A DNA stretch of 64,000 bases from positions 496,001 through 560,000 of the forward strand of contig NZ_JADKYS010000002.1 in the NCBI RefSeq assembly GCF_015354345.1, read 5' to 3'. Position numbers and translations under genes: made by a program. Origin of the DNA: Methylophilus sp. 14. GTDB lineage: Bacteria; Pseudomonadota; Gammaproteobacteria; Burkholderiales; Methylophilaceae. This document shows positions 43,378-52,214 of the stretch, in pieces (the first letter of the stretch is position 1; every line of letters starts with the position of its first letter). The notes beneath the pieces were generated by a model. It was not told the origin of the DNA. It was given only the letters and a program-made list of their open reading frames with translations, and did no database searches.

Positions 43378-44937
43378 ATGCGTTGGGCTAAAAACTATCG
43401 AGGTGAAATAGTCGAGGCTCAGCGTGGGAATTACGCTTACGGACTTGAATGCCCATATTGCAAAGAGCCCGTCTATTTACGATCTGGGCATGATAGACGT
43501 CCACATTTCGCTCACTTTAGTAATCGGGCAAAACCTGACTGCGAGAACTACTCTCCCTCCCACGAGTTGTCTTTAGGTGTTTACTCTCAGGCAGCACATA
43601 ATCCAATTCCTTTATTTAAGAAAAACTCACTACAGGTTGGATTGTTCTTAGCAAAACGTTCAACACCCGTTGGATTTGAAATTTTTTTACGACTTCCATC
43701 TCTTTATAATGGCCAAAATGGATGGGATGGCCAAGTAGTAATACAGCATCGACTGGGAGAGAAAACGTTAACTTCCAATCAACTAACAAATGTAAGTATT
43801 GTTTCGTTATCTCCCCAAACACCATTATTCAAATGCTATGGCTCAGGTGACTTAATTGAATTTGCTCATAATCTGCTATTGCAAGCAGATGAATTCAATG
43901 ATGAATTCAATATATTTAGAGCGGTTGAATCAGGAGGGCGAGCTGTTCTTAAAGATGAGGCTTTAGAGTGTGGTACAACCTATTGGGTTGTTGGGAGTGC
44001 GGTATTAACTCCTCCGTCTGAGGTTTTGGAGTTAGTAGATTGGACACTCAAGGGTATGGTTTCAAAGTGGTACGTTTATGAAACAACATTGCCTACTATA
44101 TTCGCCGAGCACAAATTCAGTCAGCATCAAGCCGTTTTATCAGATTTTTTTAATAGATTAATTAAGGTACGCAAAGCACGAGCTTTCTTACTGCACCCAT
44201 ATCCCCATCATATTGATCAGGATGGGGCATATATATATCCACAAAGTCCAGATGTGATTTTTCTTAAAAGGAGCAGCCGGAAAGTTATTAGTATTGAAGG
44301 GCCGCCAAATTTGATTGGATACGCTCGAGTAAAAGAGCTCTCTGATGACACAGTCAAAATAGATGGCTTAAATCTTGGAAAAGAGGATGTGATTATCTCA
44401 ATTGATGGGGTTGAGCAATTTTTGATTAGGAGCGAAAAGTGTGAGCTGATTCAGCCAACCGGAATATATGCGCATACCGAAACTGATACATGGAACATCT
44501 TACAAGCACCTCCGTTAAATCGAGATCAAATCAATGCGTTGGAAGTTAAGATCAAATTCTCCAATTTGAAGTTAGCAACAAGAATTGCCGCGATTAACAG
44601 CAAGTCGCTAATTAATGGAGTTGAAATAGTTTTAGAAAGTAATACCGAGAAGCTCTTTTTTGCGAATGGTTTCGGGCGGATTCTGCCCGAGTCATCTAAT
44701 TTTCTTAAGTCCGTGAGCAATAATCCAAATGATGCGAGACATTTATTAGGGAATGAGGTTTGGCTATACAGCTTGACACGAGAAAAGTTTGGTATCAGAG
44801 CATCACAATTAGTTCGCGACTACATTGAAAGTCCTGAAAGTAAATGCTTAAGTATGTTGGGACCAATTTTACAAAGTACTTTAATGCCATATATACGTGC
44901 AGCTAAAGCATTGCTACATAATCAAAAAGGTATTTAA
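43378..44937 (+). CDS. CoiA-like zinc protein of Druantia-like operon (DruB candidate)
   Basis: The 519-residue protein begins with a treble-clef zinc segment: YGLECPYCKEPVYLRSGHDRRPHFAHFSNRAKPDC, the competence-CoiA-like N-terminal domain (CxxC...RPHFAH). A long mixed region follows, with PQSPDVIFLKRSSRKVISIEG and INSKSLINGVEIVLES, typical of beta-rich domains. No nuclease motif is obvious. It starts 2 bases after DruA. CoiA-like domains occur in nuclease-related proteins. It may be the DruB equivalent by position, directly after DruA. Confidence 0.6.
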   Translation: MRWAKNYRGEIVEAQRGNYAYGLECPYCKEPVYLRSGHDRRPHFAHFSNRAKPDCENYSPSHELSLGVYSQAAHNPIPLFKKNSLQVGLFLAKRSTPVGFEIFLRLPSLYNGQNGWDGQVVIQHRLGEKTLTSNQLTNVSIVSLSPQTPLFKCYGSGDLIEFAHNLLLQADEFNDEFNIFRAVESGGRAVLKDEALECGTTYWVVGSAVLTPPSEVLELVDWTLKGMVSKWYVYETTLPTIFAEHKFSQHQAVLSDFFNRLIKVRKARAFLLHPYPHHIDQDGAYIYPQSPDVIFLKRSSRKVISIEGPPNLIGYARVKELSDDTVKIDGLNLGKEDVIISIDGVEQFLIRSEKCELIQPTGIYAHTETDTWNILQAPPLNRDQINALEVKIKFSNLKLATRIAAINSKSLINGVEIVLESNTEKLFFANGFGRILPESSNFLKSVSNNPNDARHLLGNEVWLYSLTREKFGIRASQLVRDYIESPESKCLSMLGPILQSTLMPYIRAAKALLHNQKGI

Positions 44938-44940
44938 TTT

Positions 44941-47478
44941 ATGGCTTTCTTGAATATTGATAAAAAACGATATAAATATTTACTAAATTTTGGTGCGGAT
45001 TCAGATGAGCTGAGAAAATTCTTTCTTGAAAATCGCAAACCATTAATATTAGCGGGAGCGAAAGTTCAAAATTTACCACGAGGTCCGAGTGTGGCCGTAG
45101 CGACAATGATCAATTTCCCACGTGCCACCGACTCGATTGTTCAGAAGTGGTTTCATTCAAATATCACAATGATCAATCCAATTGATGTTGATGAGGTAAT
45201 TGATACTTTTCATTTGTATGAGCTTTATCAAGGAGATGGGGAAGGGCATTCAGATGCTGAGGCTAAGAAACTTTGTCGTTCATGTTTAATCCATTTATTT
45301 TCTCCATCTCCACCTCAGAAACTTATTGAGTTTCTAAGTTCGTCTATAAATGGGTTAGGGGAGGAGCGAGACTCCGCTCTAGAAATGGATATATTAACTT
45401 CCATAAAACAGGCAGAAGTGGATCTTTCTTTTTTGCAAAATGGTCTAGCGCCAGCTATGGTTTCTTTGCTTGAAAGCACGAATCCAGAAAAATACTTAGT
45501 AAATTTACCACCATTAGTAGCAAGTTTTATTACGGGACTGTATGCGGTTAAAAGTCATGATGATGCAGAGCTTAACAATACATTTGAAGATTTAAAAGAT
45601 AATCCCAATCTCTTGCAGCTATTAACTGAATTTACAGCCCGTTCAAGAAATCTTTCCACAGAACCTCTAGCAGTTGGCTTTCAATTAATTCGCTTTGAGG
45701 ACGATGATCAACAGGACTTTGACATTGATTTAGATGAAGTTATAGGCAAATGTACTAGGGACTTTCCAGAAAACGCAGTTTTTATACAGCCAATTGCCAT
45801 AAGAAAGCCTGATGGCCGTCTATTCGATTTACATTTAAGAGAGAGGCGAGTGTCCCTGTTTCCGAATAGCGGAGACATACAGGCATTTTTGGGGCGTGTA
45901 TATCCCAAACAACCAAAACGAAATGAAATTGGCATTTGGAGAGTATGCCCAAATGACCTTAATGGAAGCGGAGTGGCCCGGAACAATAACTATCATCTGA
46001 AGAGCGCTAAAACAGATGTTTATGAAGTGCAACTCGTTCCATTCTCTTCATCGGCCCCTGAGTCTGTAAGAGGGTTTATCAAGCACACACTATTACAAGT
46101 CAAAGATAAGGCATTAACAGAACCATTTCTTTTCTTGCTAACAGATGATTTGTTCCTTAAATGTCCGTCTGGTCGTGATTTTACTCGTGATGAGGCATTT
46201 GATGATGGCCTCATGAGTTGGAGATCTTTGACTGGGTTTCGTTTTGAAGGGCGGCTTTTAGTACCAGGACCTCTGCCTGTGCCTGAAGTTTATGAATGTG
46301 GAACACTTGCTTCAACTTTAAAAAAATTTTTGGCAACTCAGAAAATAGGTATTGATAAGCTGACAAAAGCTCAACAGCGGTATTTGATAGATTCTATTAA
46401 TTCTGGCGAGGCAAGCCTAAATTCAAAACGCGGGCAGCGCTTAATCAAAGAGTTGGAATATATAGGAACTGATAGTGAGGCTTTGGATATTTTACTTGAT
46501 GAGGCTATTAAAGATGAAAGAATAGCAACTCGTATTAATGCTCTCATTCAGGAAAAAGTATTGGAGCAAACCGAGCTAAAGAGTGAGCTTGTTAAAGAGA
46601 TTTCTCAATTAGAGATACAACGAAATATTCAAAAAGAACAAATAGCAAACCAAGAAAAAGAGTATCGAGCATTGCCGCCAGCGATCTCTAAAGCCATCAA
46701 GGAAACTATTAAGAGGACAAAGGGTGATTTGTTCAATACTTTAGCTGAAGTTGTTGTTTATAAGGAGTTGCTTGAGGGACTCGGCATGAATCAGACTTCG
46801 GCTTCAAGTAATATTCCAAATGTTACAACACAAGAGCTAAGCTCCATTTCCGAGCCGATTCTCACCCATCTAAAAGATGTTGGTTTATCGGTCAAGCATT
46901 CTCGCGCTATCGAGCTGACAATAGATATTGTGCTTAGATCTGGCTTAATACTTATCATAGAAGGAAACGCGGCTAATTTAGTTGCTGAGGCTATTGGCCG
47001 CAGAAATGCTTCTGGATGCAAAGTATTTAATTGTACTGTGGGATTAATGCAAAACTTGCCATTGATTAAACAAAGCTTGAGTGAGGATAATCGAGCTATT
47101 GTGATTAAGGATGCGAACCTATCACCAATCGATGTTTATGCAAGGTCCTTAATTGAAAATATTCAGCATAAACTAATAAAACCAACAGGTACGGAATTCC
47201 CTTGGGTTTTGATGTCCTTAACGGAAGGAGTGGCAAGTTTACCTTTGTCTAGGGAAATAGATTCTATTGCGGTGCACCTAGATTTAGATAACAAGCCAGA
47301 ATTTATTCGAGAGGATGACGCAATTACAAAAATGGAGGAGTTTGAAGAGGATGTCGTTACTGATAAGTGGGCCGCACATTTATGGAAGCCTGCTTTGAGA
47401 TCCTTTTTGAGGGTCCTAAAAGAGTCTAATCCAGGTGACACTTCTCTTGTACTCTCGGTACTTTCGTTAAAAAAATAA
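44941..47478 (+). CDS. Large protein of Druantia-like operon with coiled coil and degenerate AAA-like end (DruC candidate)
   Basis: The 845-residue protein has an N-terminal helical region. A beta-rich middle follows (GVARNNNYHLKSAKTDVYEVQLVPF). A coiled coil lies around residues 540-590 (LIQEKVLEQTELKSELVKEISQLEIQRNIQKEQIANQEKEY). The C-terminal alpha/beta domain has LILIIEGNAANLVAEAIGR and NRAIVIKDANLSPIDVY, with FPWVLMSLTEG. That part is laid out like an McrB/AAA domain, but the P-loop glycine-lysine is missing (GNAANLVA). So it is a possible inactive ATPase fold. It begins 3 bases after the CoiA-like gene. Its placement suggests DruC; similarity is not demonstrable here. Confidence 0.55.
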   Translation: MAFLNIDKKRYKYLLNFGADSDELRKFFLENRKPLILAGAKVQNLPRGPSVAVATMINFPRATDSIVQKWFHSNITMINPIDVDEVIDTFHLYELYQGDGEGHSDAEAKKLCRSCLIHLFSPSPPQKLIEFLSSSINGLGEERDSALEMDILTSIKQAEVDLSFLQNGLAPAMVSLLESTNPEKYLVNLPPLVASFITGLYAVKSHDDAELNNTFEDLKDNPNLLQLLTEFTARSRNLSTEPLAVGFQLIRFEDDDQQDFDIDLDEVIGKCTRDFPENAVFIQPIAIRKPDGRLFDLHLRERRVSLFPNSGDIQAFLGRVYPKQPKRNEIGIWRVCPNDLNGSGVARNNNYHLKSAKTDVYEVQLVPFSSSAPESVRGFIKHTLLQVKDKALTEPFLFLLTDDLFLKCPSGRDFTRDEAFDDGLMSWRSLTGFRFEGRLLVPGPLPVPEVYECGTLASTLKKFLATQKIGIDKLTKAQQRYLIDSINSGEASLNSKRGQRLIKELEYIGTDSEALDILLDEAIKDERIATRINALIQEKVLEQTELKSELVKEISQLEIQRNIQKEQIANQEKEYRALPPAISKAIKETIKRTKGDLFNTLAEVVVYKELLEGLGMNQTSASSNIPNVTTQELSSISEPILTHLKDVGLSVKHSRAIELTIDIVLRSGLILIIEGNAANLVAEAIGRRNASGCKVFNCTVGLMQNLPLIKQSLSEDNRAIVIKDANLSPIDVYARSLIENIQHKLIKPTGTEFPWVLMSLTEGVASLPLSREIDSIAVHLDLDNKPEFIREDDAITKMEEFEEDVVTDKWAAHLWKPALRSFLRVLKESNPGDTSLVLSVLSLKK

Positions 47479-47665
47479 GGAAAGTGTTTATAAAGACGAA
47501 TTTATACGGATTGTCTTAAGCTAAAGGGCAATCAACCAATGGTCAGAATTTGAATTAGATGTAAATGTGAGTTCTTGATGGGCTATGAGTGGGCCATTAG
47601 AGGGCTATGACTGGGCCATGCGATATTAAAGTTAGCATTTACTTCTACATGCTTACCAATAAATA
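47479..47665. other. Junction region between island and tRNA-Arg
   Basis: These 187 AT-rich bases after the last defence gene contain no gene. They contain two near-identical 17-base direct repeats, listed separately. This is where AT-rich accessory DNA meets the more GC-rich backbone. Confidence 0.5.
47581..47619 (+). repeat. Tandem 17-base direct repeat
   Basis: GGCTATGAGTGGGCCAT (47581-47597) and GGCTATGACTGGGCCAT (47603-47619) differ at one base and repeat every 22 bases. They lie 47 bases before the 3' end of the tRNA-Arg gene. They could be an integrase arm site or the scar of an element boundary. Confidence 0.6.
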
Positions 47666-47742
47666 TGGTGCGCCCGGCGGGAGTCGAACCCACGACCCTT
47701 GGCTTCGGAAACCAATACTCTATCCAGCTGAGCTACGGGCGC
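47666..47742 (-). tRNA. tRNA-Arg (anticodon CCG)
   Basis: The 77-base minus-strand tRNA has the acceptor stem GCGCCCG/CGGGCGC, anticodon loop TTCCGAA giving CCG, a TTCGACT T-loop and an encoded CCA end at 47666. A -10 element TATAAT (minus strand, 47752-47757) with an extended TGC lies just upstream. Its 3' end faces the AT-rich accessory region, the classical geometry for an integration site. Confidence 0.95.
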
Positions 47743-47900
47743 AATCCTGCCATTATAGCAAATAAGTCGCGCAGGCTTGGCGCGCGTGCTGGCTATTTTC
47801 TCTTCTTGCCCACCTGGCAACTACGCTGCTGAAATAATGTTGTCATAGTGCGTGGCTATGCTTAGCCGATAAACGTTAAGTTATTTAAGGGTGTTGCACT

Positions 47901-49040
47901 ATGAAAGCCATGATTCTGGCCGCGGGTAAGGGGACACGTGTCCGTCCGCTGACTTATGAGTTGCCTAAGCCGATGATTCCTGTGTTGGGTAAGCCGGTGA
48001 TGGCGTATCTGATTGAGCATCTGGCCATGCATGGCGTGGCCGATATCATGATCAATGTGAGTTATTTGCATCAGAAGATTCAGGATTACTTTGAGGATGG
48101 CCATCGTTTAGGGGTGAATATTGGCTACTCGTTTGAGGGCGATATTGTCGATGGCAAGATTGTGCCGCATGCGGTGGGATCCGCAGGTGGCATGCGCAAG
48201 ATTCAGGACTTTAGTGGCTTTTTTGACGACACGACCATTGTATTGTGCGGCGATGCGATTATTGATCTCGACATTACGCGTGCGGTGAAAGAGCACAAAG
48301 AGAAGGGCGCGTTGGCGAGTCTGGTGACCATGCAGGTGCCTATGGATAAGGTATCTGGCTATGGCATTGTGGTCACGAACAATGATGGCCGCATTATTTC
48401 TTTTCAGGAAAAGCCTAGCCAGGTGGAGGCGCGCTCTAATTGGGCGAGCACGGGCATTTATATTTTTGAACCCGCGGTGCTGGACCTGATTCCATCAGGT
48501 AGCGAGTTTGATATTGGTTCGGATTTGTTCCCTTTGTTAGTCGAGCGCGGTTTGCCGTTTTATGCCATTCAGCATCCGTTTAACTGGATTGATATTGGTG
48601 TAGTGACGGATTACTGGCTGGTGATGCAGCAAATGATGCAGGGCTTTTTCCCGTCTATGCCTATCCCCGGCAAGCAGGTCAAACCCGGTGTGTGGGTGGG
48701 GTTGAATGTGCATATTGATTGGGAGCACACGCAGATTGAGGGGCCAGTGTATATTGGCTCTGGTTCGCGTATTGATAAAAATACCCGCATTGTCGGCCCG
48801 ACCTGGATTAACTCGGGTTGCCATATTCAGCGCGACAGTACAGTCATCCGCTCGATTTTGTTTGATTACACGCGCATTGCGCAGGGCTATGAAATTGAGG
48901 AGCGCATTGTGTGCGCTGAGTATTGTGTGGACCGCAATGGCCGCATGATACACATTGATGATGAGACTTGCGACATTATCTGGACCGATGCGCGCGAGAA
49001 GGTGGTCTATCCGCAAAACTACGCTTACGCCCGGCTTTAA
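47901..49040 (+). CDS. Sugar nucleotidyltransferase with left-handed beta-helix tail
   Basis: The 379-residue protein starts with the nucleotidyltransferase signature MKAMILAAGKGTRVRPLT, then PKPMIPVLGKPV and the GDAIIDLD catalytic acid region. The C-terminal third (KQVKPGVWVGLNVHIDWEHT...IGSGSRI) is a hexapeptide-repeat beta-helix. It resembles mannose-1-phosphate guanylyltransferase or glucose-1-phosphate transferases. Sugar and nucleotide are not certain. ATG follows GGGTGTTGCACT. GC content is visibly higher than left of the tRNA. Confidence 0.82.
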   Translation: MKAMILAAGKGTRVRPLTYELPKPMIPVLGKPVMAYLIEHLAMHGVADIMINVSYLHQKIQDYFEDGHRLGVNIGYSFEGDIVDGKIVPHAVGSAGGMRKIQDFSGFFDDTTIVLCGDAIIDLDITRAVKEHKEKGALASLVTMQVPMDKVSGYGIVVTNNDGRIISFQEKPSQVEARSNWASTGIYIFEPAVLDLIPSGSEFDIGSDLFPLLVERGLPFYAIQHPFNWIDIGVVTDYWLVMQQMMQGFFPSMPIPGKQVKPGVWVGLNVHIDWEHTQIEGPVYIGSGSRIDKNTRIVGPTWINSGCHIQRDSTVIRSILFDYTRIAQGYEIEERIVCAEYCVDRNGRMIHIDDETCDIIWTDAREKVVYPQNYAYARL

Positions 49041-49145
49041 GCAACCTTAAACGTAGTCCGCTGCCATCTTTTTGACACGCGGACGTCAAGGATTTGTCAT
49101 GTTTGCTGGCTATGCTCTTTGCTGTTTTGAGGAGAGGATAAACAC

Positions 49146-50630
49146 ATGAAAAAAATGACTTTAATGATCGGCCTGTTGCTCGGTAGCATGAGCATGGCAC
49201 AAGCGGCAACCACGTACCAGATTAGCAAAGAATGGACATTTTCCCACACCGGTGGTGGCTATTTGTCTGAAATCCCAGCTTTTGATGCAACGACCAACAC
49301 CTTGTGGGTGGCTGGTGTTAAAGGCGTGGATGTTTTAGATGCATCTAGCGGTAGCTTGCTGCAACGCATTGATACCAGTGCTTACGGCAATATCAACAGC
49401 GTGAGCATTAGCAATGGCATGGCCGCTTTTGCCATTGAGAACACCGCACGCACGAATGCCGGTATCGTTCAGTTGTATAACACTTCCAGCAGAAGCCTGG
49501 CCGCAGGCACCAACACTTTTACAGTGGGTGCATTGCCAGACATGCTGACATTTACCCCGGACGGCAGCAAGATTCTGGTGGCTAACGAAGGCACACCAGA
49601 CGTGTATGGCACACGCAAAGGCGGCACTGTGCCACGCGTGTACAACCCGGCTGCCAATGACCCAGTCGGCAGTGTGACGATTATTGATGTGACCAACCGT
49701 ACTGTAGCTGCGACTGCCACGTTGGCCGGTGTGCCAACTTCCGGTAGCCATATCCGCACCAACACCGGTATGGATTTTGAGCCTGAGTATATTGCGGTGA
49801 GCGCCGATGGCAGCAAAGCCTATGTGACGCTGCAAGAAGCGAATGCGATTGGTATCCTGGACTTGAATACCAACTCTTTCACAAAAGTGGTGGGTTTGGG
49901 CGCAAAAGACTTCAGCCAGCCGGGTAACAGCATTGATCCGTTGAATAACGGCAGCGTTAACTTTATTAGCGCTAACGTGAAGGGCTTGTACATGCCTGAC
50001 GGTATCGCGACCTACGACGTGGCTGGTAAAACCTACCTGGTGACAGCCAACGAAGGCGACTTCCGTGAAGACGACGGCGACCGTTCTGCGGCCAGCTCAT
50101 TGGGTGCGACCGGCGACTTGGCCAATATCCGTGTCTCAAATACGGATTCCTCCCCAGGCGATCTGTACGCTGCCGGTGCACGTTCTTTCAGCATCCGTGA
50201 TGCGGATGGCAACCTGGTGTATGACAGTGGCGACATCCTCGATAAAGAAGCGTTTGCACGTGGTATTTACGATGACGGCCGTAGCCGCGACAAAGGTGTA
50301 GAGCCAGAAGGCGTAGACCTGTTCACGCTGGGTGGCCGCACGATTGCTGCTGTCGGTTTGGAGAGAACGCTGAAAGGCGCGATTGCTTTGTTTGATATCA
50401 CTGACCCGACCAAGGCCAGCTTTATCGACATGATCGTGTCTGATGGTGATTTGGCGCCAGAAGGCCTGGTTGCCTTTGAAAAAGATGGGTCTATCTTCCT
50501 GGCATTTGCCAACGAAGGCTCTAACACCACATCATTGTTCCGTATCAGTGCCGTGCCTGAGCCAGGCTCTGCGGCGATGCTGGGCTTGGGGCTGGTGGCA
50601 ATGGCAGCGATGCGTCGCCGTCAGAAGTAA
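49146..50630 (+). CDS. PEP-CTERM protein with choice-of-anchor I domain
   Basis: The 494-residue protein has a signal peptide ending at AQAA. Repeated beta-propeller-like segments follow (ALPDMLTFTPDGSKILVANEGTPD, IDVTNRTVAATATLAGVP, YMPDGIATYDVAGKTYLVTANEGDFREDD), typical of 'choice-of-anchor I' extracellular proteins related to alkaline-phosphatase-like propellers. The end is VPEPGSAAMLGLGLVAM with MRRRQK, the exosortase signal. AGGAGAGG precedes the start. A terminator follows. Confidence 0.87.
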   Translation: MKKMTLMIGLLLGSMSMAQAATTYQISKEWTFSHTGGGYLSEIPAFDATTNTLWVAGVKGVDVLDASSGSLLQRIDTSAYGNINSVSISNGMAAFAIENTARTNAGIVQLYNTSSRSLAAGTNTFTVGALPDMLTFTPDGSKILVANEGTPDVYGTRKGGTVPRVYNPAANDPVGSVTIIDVTNRTVAATATLAGVPTSGSHIRTNTGMDFEPEYIAVSADGSKAYVTLQEANAIGILDLNTNSFTKVVGLGAKDFSQPGNSIDPLNNGSVNFISANVKGLYMPDGIATYDVAGKTYLVTANEGDFREDDGDRSAASSLGATGDLANIRVSNTDSSPGDLYAAGARSFSIRDADGNLVYDSGDILDKEAFARGIYDDGRSRDKGVEPEGVDLFTLGGRTIAAVGLERTLKGAIALFDITDPTKASFIDMIVSDGDLAPEGLVAFEKDGSIFLAFANEGSNTTSLFRISAVPEPGSAAMLGLGLVAMAAMRRRQK

Positions 50631-50647
50631 ACCATCCTTCTGTCAAT

Positions 50648-50687
50648 AAACAGCCGGGCATGGCAACATGCGCGGCTGTTTGCTTTT
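50648..50687 (+). terminator. Terminator after PEP-CTERM gene
   Basis: AAACAGCCG and CGGCTGTTT form a 9-base-pair stem with a 16-base loop and a TGCTTTT tail, 17 bases after the stop. Confidence 0.8.
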
Positions 50688-50714
50688 GGCGCATGGAAAA
50701 GCCCGTATGCGCGT

Positions 50715-50742
50715 TTGCTGCGTAGTCGTTCTGCGTTATAAT
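50715..50742 (+). promoter_or_regulatory. Sigma-70 promoter of cytochrome c5 gene
   Basis: TTGCTG (50715-50720), a 16-base spacer and TATAAT (50737-50742) lie upstream of the start at 50780. Confidence 0.65.
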
Positions 50743-50779
50743 CGCAGGGATATTTTTTCTAACGCAACGGGATACGGAT

Positions 50780-51283
50780 ATGTCGGATTACAAACAAGGT
50801 TCAAGCATTAAAGAGTTAATTATTGCGATTCCAGGTGCCATTATCGGTTTCACTTTGCTGGTCTCGCTGCTGGCTTACCTGTTTGGCGTGTTTGGCAGTG
50901 AAAAAGCAGCGCCTTCCAAAGAAGAAGCTGACGCTGTCGAGCAAAAAGTGGTGGCAAACATCAAACCGGTGGCGACCATTGAAGTGGCTGAAGCCGCAGG
51001 TGCCCACGTTGAAAAAAGTGGTGAAGAAATCGTGAAAGGCACTTGTGTCGCCTGTCACGGTGTAGGCGCACTGGGTGCACCAAAAATTGGTAACGCCGGT
51101 GACTGGGGCCCACGTATTGCACAAGGCTATGAAACCTTGGTGAAACACGCCACAGAAGGTATCCGCAGCATGCCTCCACGCGGCGGTGCGGCTGACCTGA
51201 GCGATCATGAAGTGGCTGATGCCGTGGCTTATATGGCAAATCAGGCGGGTGCAAAATTTGACCCTGCCAGCTTGAAGAAGTAA
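50780..51283 (+). CDS. Cytochrome c5-type monoheme protein, membrane-anchored
   Basis: The 167-residue protein has one N-terminal membrane segment (LIIAIPGAIIGFTLLVSLLAYLFG). A C-terminal cytochrome c domain has the heme motif CVACH in GTCVACHGVGALGAPKIGN. The axial Met is in IRSMPPRGG, followed by DHEVADAVAYM. The pattern is that of cytochrome c5, an electron carrier on the periplasmic face. In methylotrophs such proteins may take electrons from methanol dehydrogenase or c-type chains; that role is inferred. Confidence 0.87.
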   Translation: MSDYKQGSSIKELIIAIPGAIIGFTLLVSLLAYLFGVFGSEKAAPSKEEADAVEQKVVANIKPVATIEVAEAAGAHVEKSGEEIVKGTCVACHGVGALGAPKIGNAGDWGPRIAQGYETLVKHATEGIRSMPPRGGAADLSDHEVADAVAYMANQAGAKFDPASLKK

Positions 51284-51299
51284 TTGTAGTGATTGTGAG

Positions 51300-51327
51300 A
51301 AGCCGCTTGATTCAAGCGGCTTTTTTA
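51300..51327 (+). terminator. Terminator after cytochrome c5 gene
   Basis: AAGCCGCTTG and CAAGCGGCTT form a stem around ATT, followed by TTTTTATT. The signal is strong and lies 16 bases past the stop. Confidence 0.9.
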
Positions 51328-51360
51328 TTGGTGAATTGATTTTTTTGCAAAGTTGACGCC

Positions 51361-52200
51361 ATGGCGAGATATGCAATTGGTGATATTCAGGGCTGCTACC
51401 ACTCCCTGATGCATTTACTGGCACAGCTGGATTTTCAGCCTGGCCGTGACAGCCTGTGGCTGGTGGGTGATTTGATTAACCGCGGCACTGGTTCGCTCGA
51501 GGTGCTGCGTTGGGTGTATACGCATCGCGACCATGTGCGAGTGGTGCTAGGTAATCATGATCTGCATGCGATTGCGGTGGCGCATGACATCCGGCCGCCG
51601 CATCGCTTTGACACCCTCACCGCATTGTTTGCGGCGGAAGATGGCAGCCAGTTGCTCACCTGGTTACGCCAGCAACCGCTCATGGTGCTGGACGACGATT
51701 TTGCCATGCTGCATGCCGGGCTCTATCCGCAATGGACCTTGCCGCAGGCGAGAGCGCTGGCGGCTGAAGTAGAAGCGGTGTTGCAGTCAGCAGATTATTT
51801 AAGCTTTTTGCAGCAGATGTATGGTAACCAACCCGCCGCCTGGGATGATCGTTTGATCGGCATTGACCGTCTGCGCGCTATTACCAATGGTCTGACGCGT
51901 ATGCGCTTGCTGGATGACGCAGGCACTATGGAGTTTGCCTTTAAAGGCGAGGTGCAGGATATTCCGGCAGGCTATCAGCCCTGGTTCAAAGTGGCTGCAC
52001 GGCAATCTGCGCAAGCCCGCCAAACCATTCTGTTCGGGCATTGGTCTGCCCTGGGGTTGTATCAAGGCGAGGGCGTGGTTGCCCTGGATACCGGTTGCTT
52101 GTGGGGGCGGCAGCTCACGGCTTATGCGTTGGAAACCGGAGCGTTTACGCAGGTGCCATTAGATCCACGTGACCAGCCAGCTGGCACGGTCGGCGAGTAG
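51361..52200 (+). CDS. apaH: Bis(5'-nucleosyl)-tetraphosphatase (symmetrical)
   Basis: The 279-residue protein has the ApaH phosphoesterase motifs YAIGDIQGCYHSL, GDLINRGTGSLEVL and LGNHDLHAIAVA. The late FGHWSALGLYQG and ALDTGCLWGRQLTAY are also family-typical. It hydrolyses Ap4A to two ADP in the cytoplasm. It heads a plus-strand run apaH - TSUP - chrA with short or overlapping junctions. Confidence 0.92.
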   Translation: MARYAIGDIQGCYHSLMHLLAQLDFQPGRDSLWLVGDLINRGTGSLEVLRWVYTHRDHVRVVLGNHDLHAIAVAHDIRPPHRFDTLTALFAAEDGSQLLTWLRQQPLMVLDDDFAMLHAGLYPQWTLPQARALAAEVEAVLQSADYLSFLQQMYGNQPAAWDDRLIGIDRLRAITNGLTRMRLLDDAGTMEFAFKGEVQDIPAGYQPWFKVAARQSAQARQTILFGHWSALGLYQGEGVVALDTGCLWGRQLTAYALETGAFTQVPLDPRDQPAGTVGE

Positions 52201-52214
52201 TCGGCGCGTCTGTC

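Noticed and set aside
33860-47742. att direct repeat pairing the tRNA-Arg end with a site near the integrase
   Set aside because: I found no second copy of the tRNA 3' end sequence within the window; it may lie outside.
47862-49016. Minus-strand ORFs across the nucleotidyltransferase gene
   Set aside because: They have no family features and lie opposite a well-supported plus-strand gene with a ribosome site.
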